Assembly (NCBI GenBank): GCA_002391235.1 | Contig: DGRX01000026.1 | Coordinates: forward strand, 3,145-67,144 | From: Treponema sp. UBA4377 | GTDB taxonomy: Bacteria; Spirochaetota; Spirochaetia; Treponematales; Treponemataceae | Direction of reading: 5' to 3' | Length of the DNA: 64,000 nt | Part shown: positions 7,730 through 16,193 of the stretch, in pieces | Position numbering within the stretch: the first letter of the stretch is position 1 | How the letters are laid out: every line of letters starts with the position of its first letter | Notes under the pieces: model-generated | What the model was told of the DNA's origin: nothing | The model's input: only the letters and a program-made list of their open reading frames with translations | The model's database searches: none | Program-made: the position numbers and the translations under genes

Positions 7730-9700
7730 TTATTTAGCCAGCACGGCGGCCAATTTTTCGGCCGTAAAGCCCAAATGCTCGGCGACCTTGTTGGCCGGGC
7801 CTGACTCGCCAAAGCGGTTGATTGTGAACAAATCGTCCGCGCTTGTGGCGTATCCTTCCCAGCCCTGGCTTACGCCGGCTTCGGCAACGACAACGCGCTT
7901 GGCGCCGCCGATAAGCTTGGCCTTCTCTTCCGCTTTCAAGGCGTCAAAGGCTGTCTTGTCCATTACTGAAACAACGCGAACCTTCTTTCCGCTTACCAAC
8001 TTGGACGCGGCAAGAGCCATGTTCACTTCGCTTCCTGTAGCCAATACCGTGATGTCGGGAACAGCCGCTCCTTCCTGAACGACATAGGCGCCGTTCTTAA
8101 GAGACTTCTTCCAGTTCTTGTCGGCCTTTTCGTAAACCGTAAGGTTTTGGCGTGTGAGCGCCAAGCAAACCGGATGGTCTTTTGAAGCCATCGCGATTTC
8201 CCAAGCCGCGCAAGTTTCCTCGGCGTCGCCCGGGCGCAAAACGTGAACGTTGGGAATCGCGCGCAAAGAAGCCAAAGTTTCGATAGGCTGGTGGGTCGGT
8301 CCGTCCTCGCCAACGTAGATTGAATCGTGGGTCAAAACGTAAATCGTGTTCAAGCCCATCAAGGCCTGGATGCGCAAGTTGGGGCGCAAGTAGTCGCTGA
8401 AAACAAAGAATGTCGCGCAGAAGGGGCGGAGTCCGCCGTGCAAGTTGATTCCGGCGCAAACAGCGCTCATGCCGAATTCGCGGATTCCGAATTCGATTGT
8501 GCGGCCCTTTTGGTTTTCGTAGCTGTAAGTTCCGTCGTCATGCTTGATGGCGGTCTTGTTGGGCCCCATCAAGTCGGCGCTTCCGCCAACAAAGTTCAAG
8601 TAGCGGTCGGCGATTACGTTGATCATCTTTCCGCTTGAAGCGCGAGTGGCTTCGCTGTCGCCCACCTTGTACTTGGGAGCGGCCGCCTTGCCAGTGGGCT
8701 TTCCAGCCTGGAAAGCGTCCCACAATTTTTTAAGCTCTGGATTCTCTTTTGCCCAAGCGGCGAATTCTTTTTTCCAGTCTTCCTCTTTTTTGGCCCAAGC
8801 GGCTTTCTTTGACTCAAAGTACTTGACGGCCTCGGGGTCAACGTAGAAGTCCTGGTCAACGGGAATGCCAAGCTTTTTGCGCGCGGCGATGATTCCGTCC
8901 TTTCCAAGAGGAGCGCCGTGAACGTCGGCCGTTCCAGCCTTGGGAGCGCCCTTTCCGATAACGCTCTTAAGCATGATGAGCGTAGGCTTGTCCTTGCATT
9001 TTTTGGCTTCGGCCACAAGCTCGACGATTTTCTTAACGTCGTACATGCTGCCTTTGAGAACCTGCCAGCCGTAGGCCTCGTAACGCTTGGCGATGTTTTC
9101 GTCAAAGGCGATGTCGGTGTTTCCGTCAATGCTGATTTTGTTCTGGTCGTAGAACACAATCAACTTGCCAAGCTTAAGGTGGCCGGCCAAGCTGCAGGCC
9201 TCGCTTGAAACGCCTTCTTCCAAACAGCCTTCGCCGACCAAAGCGTATGTGTAGTGGTCGACGATTTTATGAGCCTTTGTGTTGAAGCGCGCGGCGAGCA
9301 TTGATTCCGCCACAGCCATTCCGACTGACATGGCGACGCCCTGTCCAAGCGGGCCGCTGGTGTTTTCAACGCCGTCAGTCTGGCCGTATTCCGGGTGTCC
9401 CGGGCACTTTGATCCGACTTGGCGGAAATTCTTGATGTCCTTAAGGCTTACCTTGTAGCCGGCCAAGTGAAGGATTGAATACAAGAACATTGAGCCGTGT
9501 CCGGCGGAAAGAACAAAGCGGTCGCGGTCAAGCCACTTTGAGTCGGCCGGATTGTGCTTTAAGATTTCGCCGTAAAGAACGGCGGCCAATTCGGCGGCTC
9601 CCAACGGAAGTCCTGGATGTCCTGAGTTAGCCTTTTGAATGGCGTCCATCGAAAGAGCGCGCACGGACAAAGCCGCGGCGGCAATTCCCTTTTCGTTCAT
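7730..9700 (-). CDS. tkt: transketolase
   Basis: A 656-residue thiamine-diphosphate enzyme of the non-oxidative pentose phosphate pathway. It moves two-carbon ketol units between sugar phosphates. Visible features in order are ANSGHPGLPLGAAELA (substrate histidine), GHGSMFLYS, the cofactor-binding GEGCLEEG with DQNKISIDGNT, and the catalytic-glutamate segment FGIREFGMSAVCAG in the pyrimidine domain. Length matches bacterial transketolases (about 660). AGGTGAC precedes the ATG. It begins 9 bp after the PTS IIA gene, so it is probably the last gene of an operon with that gene and the 486-residue unknown. Confidence 0.97.
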   Translation of the reverse strand: MNEKGIAAAALSVRALSMDAIQKANSGHPGLPLGAAELAAVLYGEILKHNPADSKWLDRDRFVLSAGHGSMFLYSILHLAGYKVSLKDIKNFRQVGSKCPGHPEYGQTDGVENTSGPLGQGVAMSVGMAVAESMLAARFNTKAHKIVDHYTYALVGEGCLEEGVSSEACSLAGHLKLGKLIVFYDQNKISIDGNTDIAFDENIAKRYEAYGWQVLKGSMYDVKKIVELVAEAKKCKDKPTLIMLKSVIGKGAPKAGTADVHGAPLGKDGIIAARKKLGIPVDQDFYVDPEAVKYFESKKAAWAKKEEDWKKEFAAWAKENPELKKLWDAFQAGKPTGKAAAPKYKVGDSEATRASSGKMINVIADRYLNFVGGSADLMGPNKTAIKHDDGTYSYENQKGRTIEFGIREFGMSAVCAGINLHGGLRPFCATFFVFSDYLRPNLRIQALMGLNTIYVLTHDSIYVGEDGPTHQPIETLASLRAIPNVHVLRPGDAEETCAAWEIAMASKDHPVCLALTRQNLTVYEKADKNWKKSLKNGAYVVQEGAAVPDITVLATGSEVNMALAASKLVSGKKVRVVSVMDKTAFDALKAEEKAKLIGGAKRVVVAEAGVSQGWEGYATSADDLFTINRFGESGPANKVAEHLGFTAEKLAAVLAK

Positions 9701-9709
9701 AAGTCACCT

Positions 9710-10171
9710 CTAAATTTTGTTTGCTGCTTCAACGAGTTCGTCCGCCGAAGCGCGGTTTCTTAACAATTCCACAAAGGAATCGTCTTTTATAAGCGCCGCC
9801 AATCGTGAAAGCGCCTGCAAGTGGTTTTGTGAATTGCTCGTAAGCAAGACAAACATTGTGTCCACCTTTCTCCCGTCAGGAGCGTTCATATCAATTGGCT
9901 CTTTTAAATAGACAACTGTAATTTGCTGCTCGCCCTCGCCAACCAAAAACATGTCGCGGCAATGGGGAAGCGCGATTCCGCGGCCAACCGCGGTGCTCAT
10001 AATTCTTTCGCGCGCGCAAAGGCCTTGATAAAAAAAAGAGCGGTCGACTTTTTGGGGCAAAGTTATTTTTGTCCTCAACTGCTCGTAAACCTCAAACGGC
10101 GTGTTGGCGTCAATGCTGTTTATCACGCCTCCGCGATTAATCAAGTCTCCAATTTTAACTGAATCTTCCAT
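9710..10171 (-). CDS. PTS fructose/nitrogen-type EIIA domain protein
   Basis: A 153-residue stand-alone EIIA domain of the fructose/PtsN family. The phospho-accepting histidine is His70 in ALPHCRD, preceded by REXIMSTAVG-like residues typical of the fold. PtsN-like proteins are phosphorylated by HPr or NPr and act as regulators rather than transporters. No EIIB or EIIC is present here, which favours a regulatory role. Enzyme I is encoded at 51125-52807. It sits between the unknown 486-residue gene (20 bp upstream) and tkt (9 bp downstream). Confidence 0.87.
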   Translation of the reverse strand: MEDSVKIGDLINRGGVINSIDANTPFEVYEQLRTKITLPQKVDRSFFYQGLCARERIMSTAVGRGIALPHCRDMFLVGEGEQQITVVYLKEPIDMNAPDGRKVDTMFVLLTSNSQNHLQALSRLAALIKDDSFVELLRNRASADELVEAANKI

Positions 10172-10191
10172 ATTTTTTCCTTTTCACATTT

Positions 10192-11652
10192 TTAAACAAT
10201 CGTTATGCTGTTGCGCTTTTCGGATTCAATGACGCTACGAAGAGCGCCCTCGATGTCCTCAAAGTTGTATGCCATCCCCTCAAGAGAAAGGCGCAACGTT
10301 CCCTTGTCTTCAATCGCCGCGTCGGGATTGGAATCAATCGACTCCAAAATCTTATTAATGTGTCCAAAAAGCTGCGACAAAACCACAAGTTCGTTTTGCG
10401 GAAACTTGTCAAAATTGGCGGTGGAAGTTTCGACGTCGTAAACCAACGAGCAAACCTGCTGGTAAAGCCTTAACGCCTCGCCCCTCACCTCCGCAACCGG
10501 ATAATCCGCAAAATAGTTGTAATCCTTTGATATTATAGCATGACGGCCCGCGATGCGCAATAAAACATAGCGTTTTTCGTCAGGCGTAAGCGCGAAATTT
10601 TCAGGGAACATAGTTTGCAGCAAAAGCGCCAAATCCGTTTGCTTTCTGTACTTAAAGTCCCTCAAAAAACTGTCAAGAATGTATTCCGGTATTTTAAACT
10701 TTAAATTTCTTAAATCGCCCGGATCTTTTTTCATGTCGTTTTTGTTCCACTTGCCGACGGCGGGAACGTCCTGGCCCTTGTACCACAAGCGGGTTTCCAC
10801 GCCAAACAATTCCAAGCCGATTTTTTTTGAACGGAGCAAATAGTTTTCAACCGAGTCGCAATTAAAGGAGCACAAGCCGTCGATGTTTTCGTAAAAGGCA
10901 AAGGCCAGCTGCTCTTCGATTGTGGCGCAAGGGCCTTCGCGCTCGAATATTTCAATCAAGGATTTTTCCAATAAGTCGCCCCAAGCCAAACGCTCATGGT
11001 CGGCGTCGCCGATTTGAACGATTCCGTCATCCTCGGCGCGGCTTCTTTGCTGGGGAAAGATTTCAATGACGCCCTTGTCCCAGTCCAAAACGCGGCAAAC
11101 GATTCTGTCGCCGGCCTTAAGGCCTTGGTCAACAAAACGGCTCAAGTCGCAGCCTGTGATTTTCACCATTGGGGGAAGCTCAAACTCCGTGTCGGCCAAG
11201 TCGTATTCAGCCATCGCGGGATCGGCTCCTATATACTGAACCTCGTATTCCTCGCCGTAAAGAATGTTCAAGTCCAACGCGGTTTCTTTTCTAAATTCCC
11301 CGACTTTATGCGCAAGGGTCTGGCCGTCAAAAATGAAAGTCCAGCCGGCCGGATTTTGCATCTCGTCAACAAAGGGAATAAAACGGCTTCCAGGAACGAA
11401 CATTTTGTTCTTGGCTTCTTCCGGCGTCAGCGTGAACGAAAAGAACCTTCCGGTAAAGGCCGCCGCCCGCGTTATGAATTTTCCGTCCTCAATCCAAGAG
11501 ACATAAGGGCTTTCGGCAAGATAATCCTCCCCTTCGCGCTGCGACAATGGAAAGCCCTTTCGGCTCATTTCACGAGTAAAGTCTTTGAGAGTGAATGGAT
11601 TTTTGCACGACCTTAAAAAGTCGTCAACCGCTAAATCTTCCGAAAATTGCAT
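10192..11652 (-). CDS. conserved hypothetical protein, 486 residues
   Basis: A soluble 486-residue protein with no signal peptide or membrane segment. I do not recognise a family. The first 55 residues look like a winged-helix-type fold (DDFLRSCKNPFTLKDFTREMSRKG). Residues 95-210 are beta-rich and acidic, and the C-terminal third is helical. It leads a likely operon with a PTS IIA regulator and transketolase. The promoter box TATTAT at 11664-11669 lies 11 bases from the ATG and no Shine-Dalgarno sequence is visible, so translation may be leaderless. Function unknown. Confidence 0.75.
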   Translation of the reverse strand: MQFSEDLAVDDFLRSCKNPFTLKDFTREMSRKGFPLSQREGEDYLAESPYVSWIEDGKFITRAAAFTGRFFSFTLTPEEAKNKMFVPGSRFIPFVDEMQNPAGWTFIFDGQTLAHKVGEFRKETALDLNILYGEEYEVQYIGADPAMAEYDLADTEFELPPMVKITGCDLSRFVDQGLKAGDRIVCRVLDWDKGVIEIFPQQRSRAEDDGIVQIGDADHERLAWGDLLEKSLIEIFEREGPCATIEEQLAFAFYENIDGLCSFNCDSVENYLLRSKKIGLELFGVETRLWYKGQDVPAVGKWNKNDMKKDPGDLRNLKFKIPEYILDSFLRDFKYRKQTDLALLLQTMFPENFALTPDEKRYVLLRIAGRHAIISKDYNYFADYPVAEVRGEALRLYQQVCSLVYDVETSTANFDKFPQNELVVLSQLFGHINKILESIDSNPDAAIEDKGTLRLSLEGMAYNFEDIEGALRSVIESEKRNSITIV

Positions 11653-11663
11653 TGACGGTGACT

Positions 11664-11692
11664 ATAATAGCGCAAAAAAGAAATAATGGCAA
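11664..11692 (-). promoter_or_regulatory. promoter of the 486-residue gene operon
   Basis: Minus strand: -35 TTGCCA (11687-11692), 17-base spacer, -10 TATTAT (11664-11669). The expected start point is only a few bases before the ATG at 11652. The -35 box is also the edge of the first 74-bp repeat unit. Confidence 0.65.
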
Positions 11693-11854
11693 TGCGACGA
11701 TTTTAAAGAAATGCGTCGCTTTGCTAATGGAAGCATTTACTGTCCGCTTTCGCGGACTGCTGGCAATGCGACGATTTTAATGAAATGCGTCGCTTTGCTA
11801 ATGGAAATATTTACTGTCCGCTTTCGCGGACTACTGGCAATGCAACGATTTTAA
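11687..11854. repeat. 74-bp tandem repeat, two units plus a partial third
   Basis: Units begin at 11687, 11761 and 11835 (period exactly 74). The two full units differ at few positions and the third stops after about 20 bases. Each full unit holds a near-palindrome around GCGACGATTTT and AAATGCGTCGC and a perfect hairpin GTCCGC-TTTC-GCGGAC (11742-11757 and 11816-11831), which on the minus strand has a GAAA loop. The array lies between the CBS gene terminator and the next promoter. Confidence 0.9.
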
Positions 11855-11857
11855 TAA

Positions 11858-11884
11858 AAACGCCCGCCAAAAAAGCGGGCGTTT
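11858..11884 (-). terminator. terminator of the CBS-domain gene
   Basis: The inverted repeat CGCCCGC / GCGGGCG (11861-11867 and 11875-11881) with an A/T loop is followed on the minus strand by TTTTTAT. It lies 23 bp after the stop of the CBS-domain gene. Confidence 0.85.
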
Positions 11885-11906
11885 AGCTGCAAACGGATTT
11901 CCCCGC

Positions 11907-12548
11907 CTACACGTTCCTGATGTCTTCCACCGGGCACTTTAGGTCGGTGAAAATCTTTTTCACTTTCGCCATCGGAACGCCGGTAACCTTGAGCGTAAGC
12001 GGCCTTTTTTTCTTGTCGCTTTGAGCGGTTGTTACAAGAGAAACGATGTTGCCGCCCGCTTCGGCAATCTTTTGCGAAATCTTTGCCATTTCGCCCGGAG
12101 TGTCGTTGGGATACACGACCGCGCGCACGCCCTTTTGCGTCACGCCGAACATTTCGGCGAACATAAAGAACAAGTCGCTTTCGGTTATGATTCCGACAAG
12201 CGCGCTGCCCTTTACGACCGGCAAGCAACCGACTTGCTTTTCAACCATAACGCGGGCGGCTTCCTCCACCACGTCGTCGGGAGAGACGCTGAAGACCTTT
12301 GTGGTCATTATTTTCTTTACGTTCAACTTTGAAAGCAAATAGCTTATTTCGTACATGTCAAGCGTCGTGGCCAGACTGGGGCCGGCTTGAAGCAAGTCGT
12401 TCTTAGTAATGATTCCCACAAGCTTTCCGCCCTTCACGACCGGCAGCTTTGAGATATTGTTTTTGTTCATCAATTCTTTGGCTTCTGTAACGGTTGTCTC
12501 CGGCTCCACCGTAATAACCGATTTTTTCATCACGTCTTTGACTATCAT
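11907..12548 (-). CDS. CBS-domain pair protein with C-terminal ACT-like domain (AcuB-like)
   Basis: A 213-residue protein with two CBS motifs at about residues 5-60 (MKKSVITVEPETTVTEAKEL) and 80-135 (TTKVFSVSPDDVVEEAARVM), then an ACT-like region (VRAVVYPNDTPGEMAKISQK) to the C terminus. CBS pairs bind adenine nucleotides and ACT domains often bind amino acids, so a ligand-sensing role is likely. ATG 12548 is chosen because GGAGGA lies just upstream, not the 33-residue longer frame, which would begin before the promoter. Its position next to the branched-chain amino acid transporter is suggestive, but it has its own promoter. Confidence 0.82.
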   Translation of the reverse strand: MIVKDVMKKSVITVEPETTVTEAKELMNKNNISKLPVVKGGKLVGIITKNDLLQAGPSLATTLDMYEISYLLSKLNVKKIMTTKVFSVSPDDVVEEAARVMVEKQVGCLPVVKGSALVGIITESDLFFMFAEMFGVTQKGVRAVVYPNDTPGEMAKISQKIAEAGGNIVSLVTTAQSDKKKRPLTLKVTGVPMAKVKKIFTDLKCPVEDIRNV

Positions 12549-12578
12549 CGCGTTCCTCCAATAAAAAGCGTTGCCTAC

Positions 12579-12607
12579 ATTATAGCGCTGTTTTAGTTTT
12601 TTCGCAA
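12579..12607 (-). promoter_or_regulatory. promoter of the CBS-domain gene
   Basis: Minus strand: -35 TTGCGA (12602-12607), 17-base spacer, consensus -10 TATAAT (12579-12584), 31 bp before the ATG. This separates the gene from the liv operon upstream. Confidence 0.75.
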
Positions 12608-12692
12608 ATTTTAACAACCAAGCCGCAAGCGCAGCGTTGCGACTCATGCGGCGCCATTCGTTCTTGGTCTTGCGTCCGTTTATTTTCGCCGC

Positions 12693-13397
12693 TTAACCGC
12701 CAAGGTAGGCTTCCTTGACCGCAGGATCCTTGGCCAATTCCTTGGCGTCACCGTCCTTGGTGATCGAGCCTGTTTCCAAAACGTAGGCGCGGTTGCTGAT
12801 GGAAAGCGCCTTAAAGGCGTTTTGCTCAACCAGCAAAATCGTCGTTCCGGCCTTGTTGATTTTTTGAATGATCTCAAAAATCTCGTCGACCAAAATCGGA
12901 GCCAAGCCCATGCTGGGCTCGTCAAGCAAAAGCAATTTGGGCTGGGCCATCAAGCCGCGGCCCATCGCAAGCATTTGAAGCTCGCCGCCGCTCAAGGTTC
13001 CGCTAATTTGGTTGATTCGCTCTTTAAGACGCGGAAAAAGCTCGTAAACCTTTTCCATGTCGGCCTTGATTCCGGCCTTGTCGCCTCTCGTAAAGGCGCC
13101 CATTTCCAAGTTGTCGCGGACGCTAAGGTTCAAGAAAATGCGCCTTCCTTCCGGCACTTGAATCAAGCGGCGGCGGACTATTTGGTCAGGCGCCAAATTT
13201 GTGATGTCCTCGCCCTCAAACTCAATCTTACCGCCGCGCTTTTTAATGATGTTCGACACGGCGTGAAGCGTCGTCGTCTTTCCGGCTCCGTTCGAGCCAA
13301 TCAAAGAAATTATTTCGCCCCGCTCAACGTTAAAGCTGATTTCGCGCAAGGCGTTTATCGCGCCGTAGCTGACCGACAGTTTTTGCACTTTAAGCAT
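12693..13397 (-). CDS. livF: branched-chain amino acid ABC transporter ATP-binding protein LivF
   Basis: A 234-residue ABC ATPase, one of the two nucleotide-binding subunits that power Leu/Ile/Val uptake. Walker A GSNGAGKTTT, signature LSGGELQMLAMGRG and Walker B LLLLDEPSMGLAP are all intact. The DEPSMGLAP sequence and short length are typical of LivF rather than LivG. It overlaps the livG stop by 8 bp and is the last gene of the operon. No clear terminator follows. Confidence 0.94.
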   Translation of the reverse strand: MLKVQKLSVSYGAINALREISFNVERGEIISLIGSNGAGKTTTLHAVSNIIKKRGGKIEFEGEDITNLAPDQIVRRRLIQVPEGRRIFLNLSVRDNLEMGAFTRGDKAGIKADMEKVYELFPRLKERINQISGTLSGGELQMLAMGRGLMAQPKLLLLDEPSMGLAPILVDEIFEIIQKINKAGTTILLVEQNAFKALSISNRAYVLETGSITKDGDAKELAKDPAVKEAYLGG

Positions 13398-14193
13398 TCA
13401 AAGCCTCCTGTCCAAGGTAAGCCTTAATTACCTGAGGATTAGTCTTGATTTGGTCCGGCGTTCCTTGCGCGATTATGCGGCCGTAATCCAAAACCATAAT
13501 GCGCTCGCAAATGCCCATGACCAATCTCATGTCGTGCTCAATCAAAAGAATCGTCAAGTTGAACTTTTCCCTGATAAAGGCGATCATGTTCATAAGGTCT
13601 TCGGTTTCCTGGCCGTTCATGCCGGCGGCCGGCTCGTCAAGCAAAAGAATTTTGGGCTCGCTGGCCAACGCGCGCGCGATTTCCAATTTGCGCTGCTCAC
13701 CGTAGGGAAGGTTCTTGGCAAGCTCTTTTTTCTTTGAGTCAATCTTGAACAAAGAAAGCAAGAGGTCGGCCTTCTCTTCCATTTGCTTTTCGTCGTTTCT
13801 AAAGCGGCTCGTCCTTAAAAGCGCGTCAATCGGATTTGACGAACGCAAATTGTGCAAGGCGACTTTCACGTTGTCTTCGACAGTCAAGTTTCCGAACAAG
13901 CGAATGTTTTGGAACGTGCGCGCGATTCCCAGTCGGCAGTGCTCCGCCGGATTGAACTTGTTTATCACGCGGGCCTTTCCGCGCCTGTCCCAGTAATTTA
14001 TTTGTCCCTCGGTCGGAGTGTAAACGCCGCTCAACATATTGAACACCGTCGTCTTTCCCGCGCCGTTTGGGCCAATCAAGCCCACAAGCTCGCCTTCGTA
14101 AAGCGCGCAGTCAAAGTCGCTCACCGCCCTAAGGCCTCCAAAAACGATAGAAACGCCGGAAGCCTGCAAAACCATTTTCTTTTCGTCCGCCAT
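13390..14193 (-). CDS. livG: branched-chain amino acid ABC transporter ATP-binding protein LivG
   Basis: A 267-residue ABC ATPase. Walker A GPNGAGKTTVFNM, signature region LPYGEQRKLEIARAL and Walker B ILLLDEPAAGMNG match LivG. The ATG at 14193 overlaps the livM stop as TGATG, with GGAGG seven bases upstream; a GTG one codon earlier is possible. It pairs with LivF to drive transport through LivHM. Confidence 0.94.
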   Translation of the reverse strand: MADEKKMVLQASGVSIVFGGLRAVSDFDCALYEGELVGLIGPNGAGKTTVFNMLSGVYTPTEGQINYWDRRGKARVINKFNPAEHCRLGIARTFQNIRLFGNLTVEDNVKVALHNLRSSNPIDALLRTSRFRNDEKQMEEKADLLLSLFKIDSKKKELAKNLPYGEQRKLEIARALASEPKILLLDEPAAGMNGQETEDLMNMIAFIREKFNLTILLIEHDMRLVMGICERIMVLDYGRIIAQGTPDQIKTNPQVIKAYLGQEALNA

Positions 14194-15191
14194 CACTTTG
14201 CCTCCGCGCCCTTGTTTTTCTTTGTTTTTTTCTGGAGGAACTTTCGCGCCGCGTCAAAGGCTTTCACAAACGACGCCTCTTTTGTTCCAAGCAAGCCTTG
14301 CGGCCTGAATATCATCACCAAAATCAAAACGACCGGATAGAAAAGCAAGCGGTAGTTTTGCAAGAAGCGCAAGAATTCCTGCAAGTAAGTCAAAACGTAA
14401 GAAGCCAAAACGCTTCCGGTGGTGGAACCCATTCCGCCCAAAACTACGAAAATCAAATAGTCGATGCTCTTTGTAAAGCCGGCTTGGTCGGGCTTGATAA
14501 AGCCGATAAGGCAAACGTAAAGCGCGCCGCCAATGCCCGCCACAAAGCTTGCCATCACAAAGCCAATCATCTTGTAGCGGAAAACACCGATGCCGCTTGA
14601 GTTGGCGGCGATTTCGTCTTCGCGCACGGCAAGAATCGCGCGGCCGTATGACGAGCGAATAAAGTTTTGAATCAAGGCGATTAAAACTACAAGCGTTCCG
14701 GTCACAACCGCAAAAGCGATCGCGGCGTTAAAGACCATAATCGTGTTGAACTGAATTCCGTTGGGGCCGCCGGTCCACTGCTTTAAGTTGACCAAGAAGA
14801 CGCGGATGATTTCTCCAAAGGCAAGCGTGACGATTGCCAAGTAGTCGCCTTCCAAACGCAGCGTCGGAAAGCCGATTAAAAATCCAAAGAAGGCCGTAAT
14901 CGCGGCGGCCAAAAGAATCGCAAGCGGAAGCGGGATATGCGCGTTTGTGCAAAGCAAAATCGTCGAGTATCCGCCGATGGCCATAAAGCCCGCCTGTCCC
15001 AAAGAAAGCTGGCCCGTGATTCCGCAAATGATGTTAACGCTCAAAGCCATTATCGCGTTGATTCCAGCCAAAGAAAAAATCTGCGCCGTGTAAGCGTCAA
15101 TCGCCCCGGCCGCGATCAAGGCCGCCGGAAGCGCCGTCGCGATGATTCCCACCGCGAACAATATAATTGTGTTTCTAACGTTCTTTGTCAT
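14193..15191 (-). CDS. livM: branched-chain amino acid ABC transporter permease LivM
   Basis: A 332-residue integral membrane protein with about nine hydrophobic helices. LivM features include the GQLSLGQAGFMAIGGY segment and the cytoplasmic coupling loop GRAILAVREDEIAANSSGI. ATG 15191 is favoured because AAGG sits seven bases upstream; a TTG at 15197 overlaps the livH stop. It forms the membrane channel with LivH. Confidence 0.93.
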   Translation of the reverse strand: MTKNVRNTIILFAVGIIATALPAALIAAGAIDAYTAQIFSLAGINAIMALSVNIICGITGQLSLGQAGFMAIGGYSTILLCTNAHIPLPLAILLAAAITAFFGFLIGFPTLRLEGDYLAIVTLAFGEIIRVFLVNLKQWTGGPNGIQFNTIMVFNAAIAFAVVTGTLVVLIALIQNFIRSSYGRAILAVREDEIAANSSGIGVFRYKMIGFVMASFVAGIGGALYVCLIGFIKPDQAGFTKSIDYLIFVVLGGMGSTTGSVLASYVLTYLQEFLRFLQNYRLLFYPVVLILVMIFRPQGLLGTKEASFVKAFDAARKFLQKKTKKNKGAEAK

Positions 15192-15193
15192 AA

Positions 15194-16093
15194 TCAAACC
15201 TTGATAACCCTCCTCTTTCCCAAAAGGCCCGTGGGCTTAACCAACAAAATCAAAATCAAAATGCCAAAGCTTATCGCGTCGGCGTACTGGCTGGGACCGT
15301 AGCCCTTTGTCATAGTCTCGGCGATGCCCAAAATCACTCCGCCAATCATCGCTCCGGGAATCGATCCGATTCCGCCAAGAACGGCGGCGACAAAGGCCTT
15401 AAGGCCCGGCATGTATCCCATCAATGGATCGACTTGCGGATAGGCGCTCGCGTACAAAACGCCGCCCGCTCCGGCCAACACCGAACCGATTGCGAACGTC
15501 ACTGCGATTGTCTTGTTTACGTTGATTCCCATCAAGCTTGAAGCTTGCATGTCGTAGCTTACAGAGCGCATCGCCTTTCCTGTCCGCGTGTAGTTCACCA
15601 AAACGTGAAGCGCCAGCATCAACAAAACGCTCGCTATAATCACCAAAGCCTTTATTCCCGGAATCGACACAGGCCCAATCACAATAGCCGGAACGTTGAG
15701 CGCCGGAAACTGCTTGGGGTCGGGACCGGCGAACGGAAGGACGCGCATCATGTTTTGCAAAATCAATTCAACTGCAATCGCTGTAATCAAGGAGTTAAGG
15801 CGCGGCGCGTTTCGCAAAGGCCTGTAAGCCAAACGCTCGATCGCGACTCCCAAAAAGCCGCAGAATGCCATCGCCACCAAAAGCGCCGCCGCAAATCCGC
15901 CGCTTGTCGCTCCTAAAGCCACCAAAGCAAAATAGCCCGCGTACGCGCCCATCATCATGATGTCGCCGTGCGCGAAGTTAATCAGCGTGACAATTCCGTA
16001 GACCATCGTATAGCCCAGCGCGATTAGCGCGTAAATGCTTCCAAGCGAAAGTCCGTTGATGAATTGCTGCAAAAACAAAGAACCGCCGTCCAC
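15194..16093 (-). CDS. livH: branched-chain amino acid ABC transporter permease LivH
   Basis: A 299-residue membrane permease with the LivH hallmarks GSIYALIALGYTMVYGI and INFAHGDIMMMGAY near the N terminus and the coupling loop GKAMRSVSYDMQASSLMGI. The start is GTG 16093 with AGGAG upstream. It follows the binding-protein gene across a terminator-like hairpin, so livHMGF are probably made at lower levels than the binding protein. Confidence 0.93.
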   Translation of the reverse strand: MDGGSLFLQQFINGLSLGSIYALIALGYTMVYGIVTLINFAHGDIMMMGAYAGYFALVALGATSGGFAAALLVAMAFCGFLGVAIERLAYRPLRNAPRLNSLITAIAVELILQNMMRVLPFAGPDPKQFPALNVPAIVIGPVSIPGIKALVIIASVLLMLALHVLVNYTRTGKAMRSVSYDMQASSLMGINVNKTIAVTFAIGSVLAGAGGVLYASAYPQVDPLMGYMPGLKAFVAAVLGGIGSIPGAMIGGVILGIAETMTKGYGPSQYADAISFGILILILLVKPTGLLGKRRVIKV

Positions 16094-16112
16094 TTTTTTT
16101 TCTCCTATAAAA

Positions 16113-16145
16113 AAGGCGCCTGCCCCGACTAGCGGAACAAGCGCC
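16113..16145 (-). terminator. partial terminator between the binding-protein gene and livH
   Basis: On the minus strand a 14-bp stem (outer arms AGGCGC / GCGCCT, inner part paired with some G-T wobbles) with a five-base loop is followed by a run of T residues. It lies inside the liv operon. Confidence 0.75.
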
Positions 16146-16193
16146 TCATTGCGCTAAAATATATTAAAGCATTTTACGTTTTTATTCAAGCCA

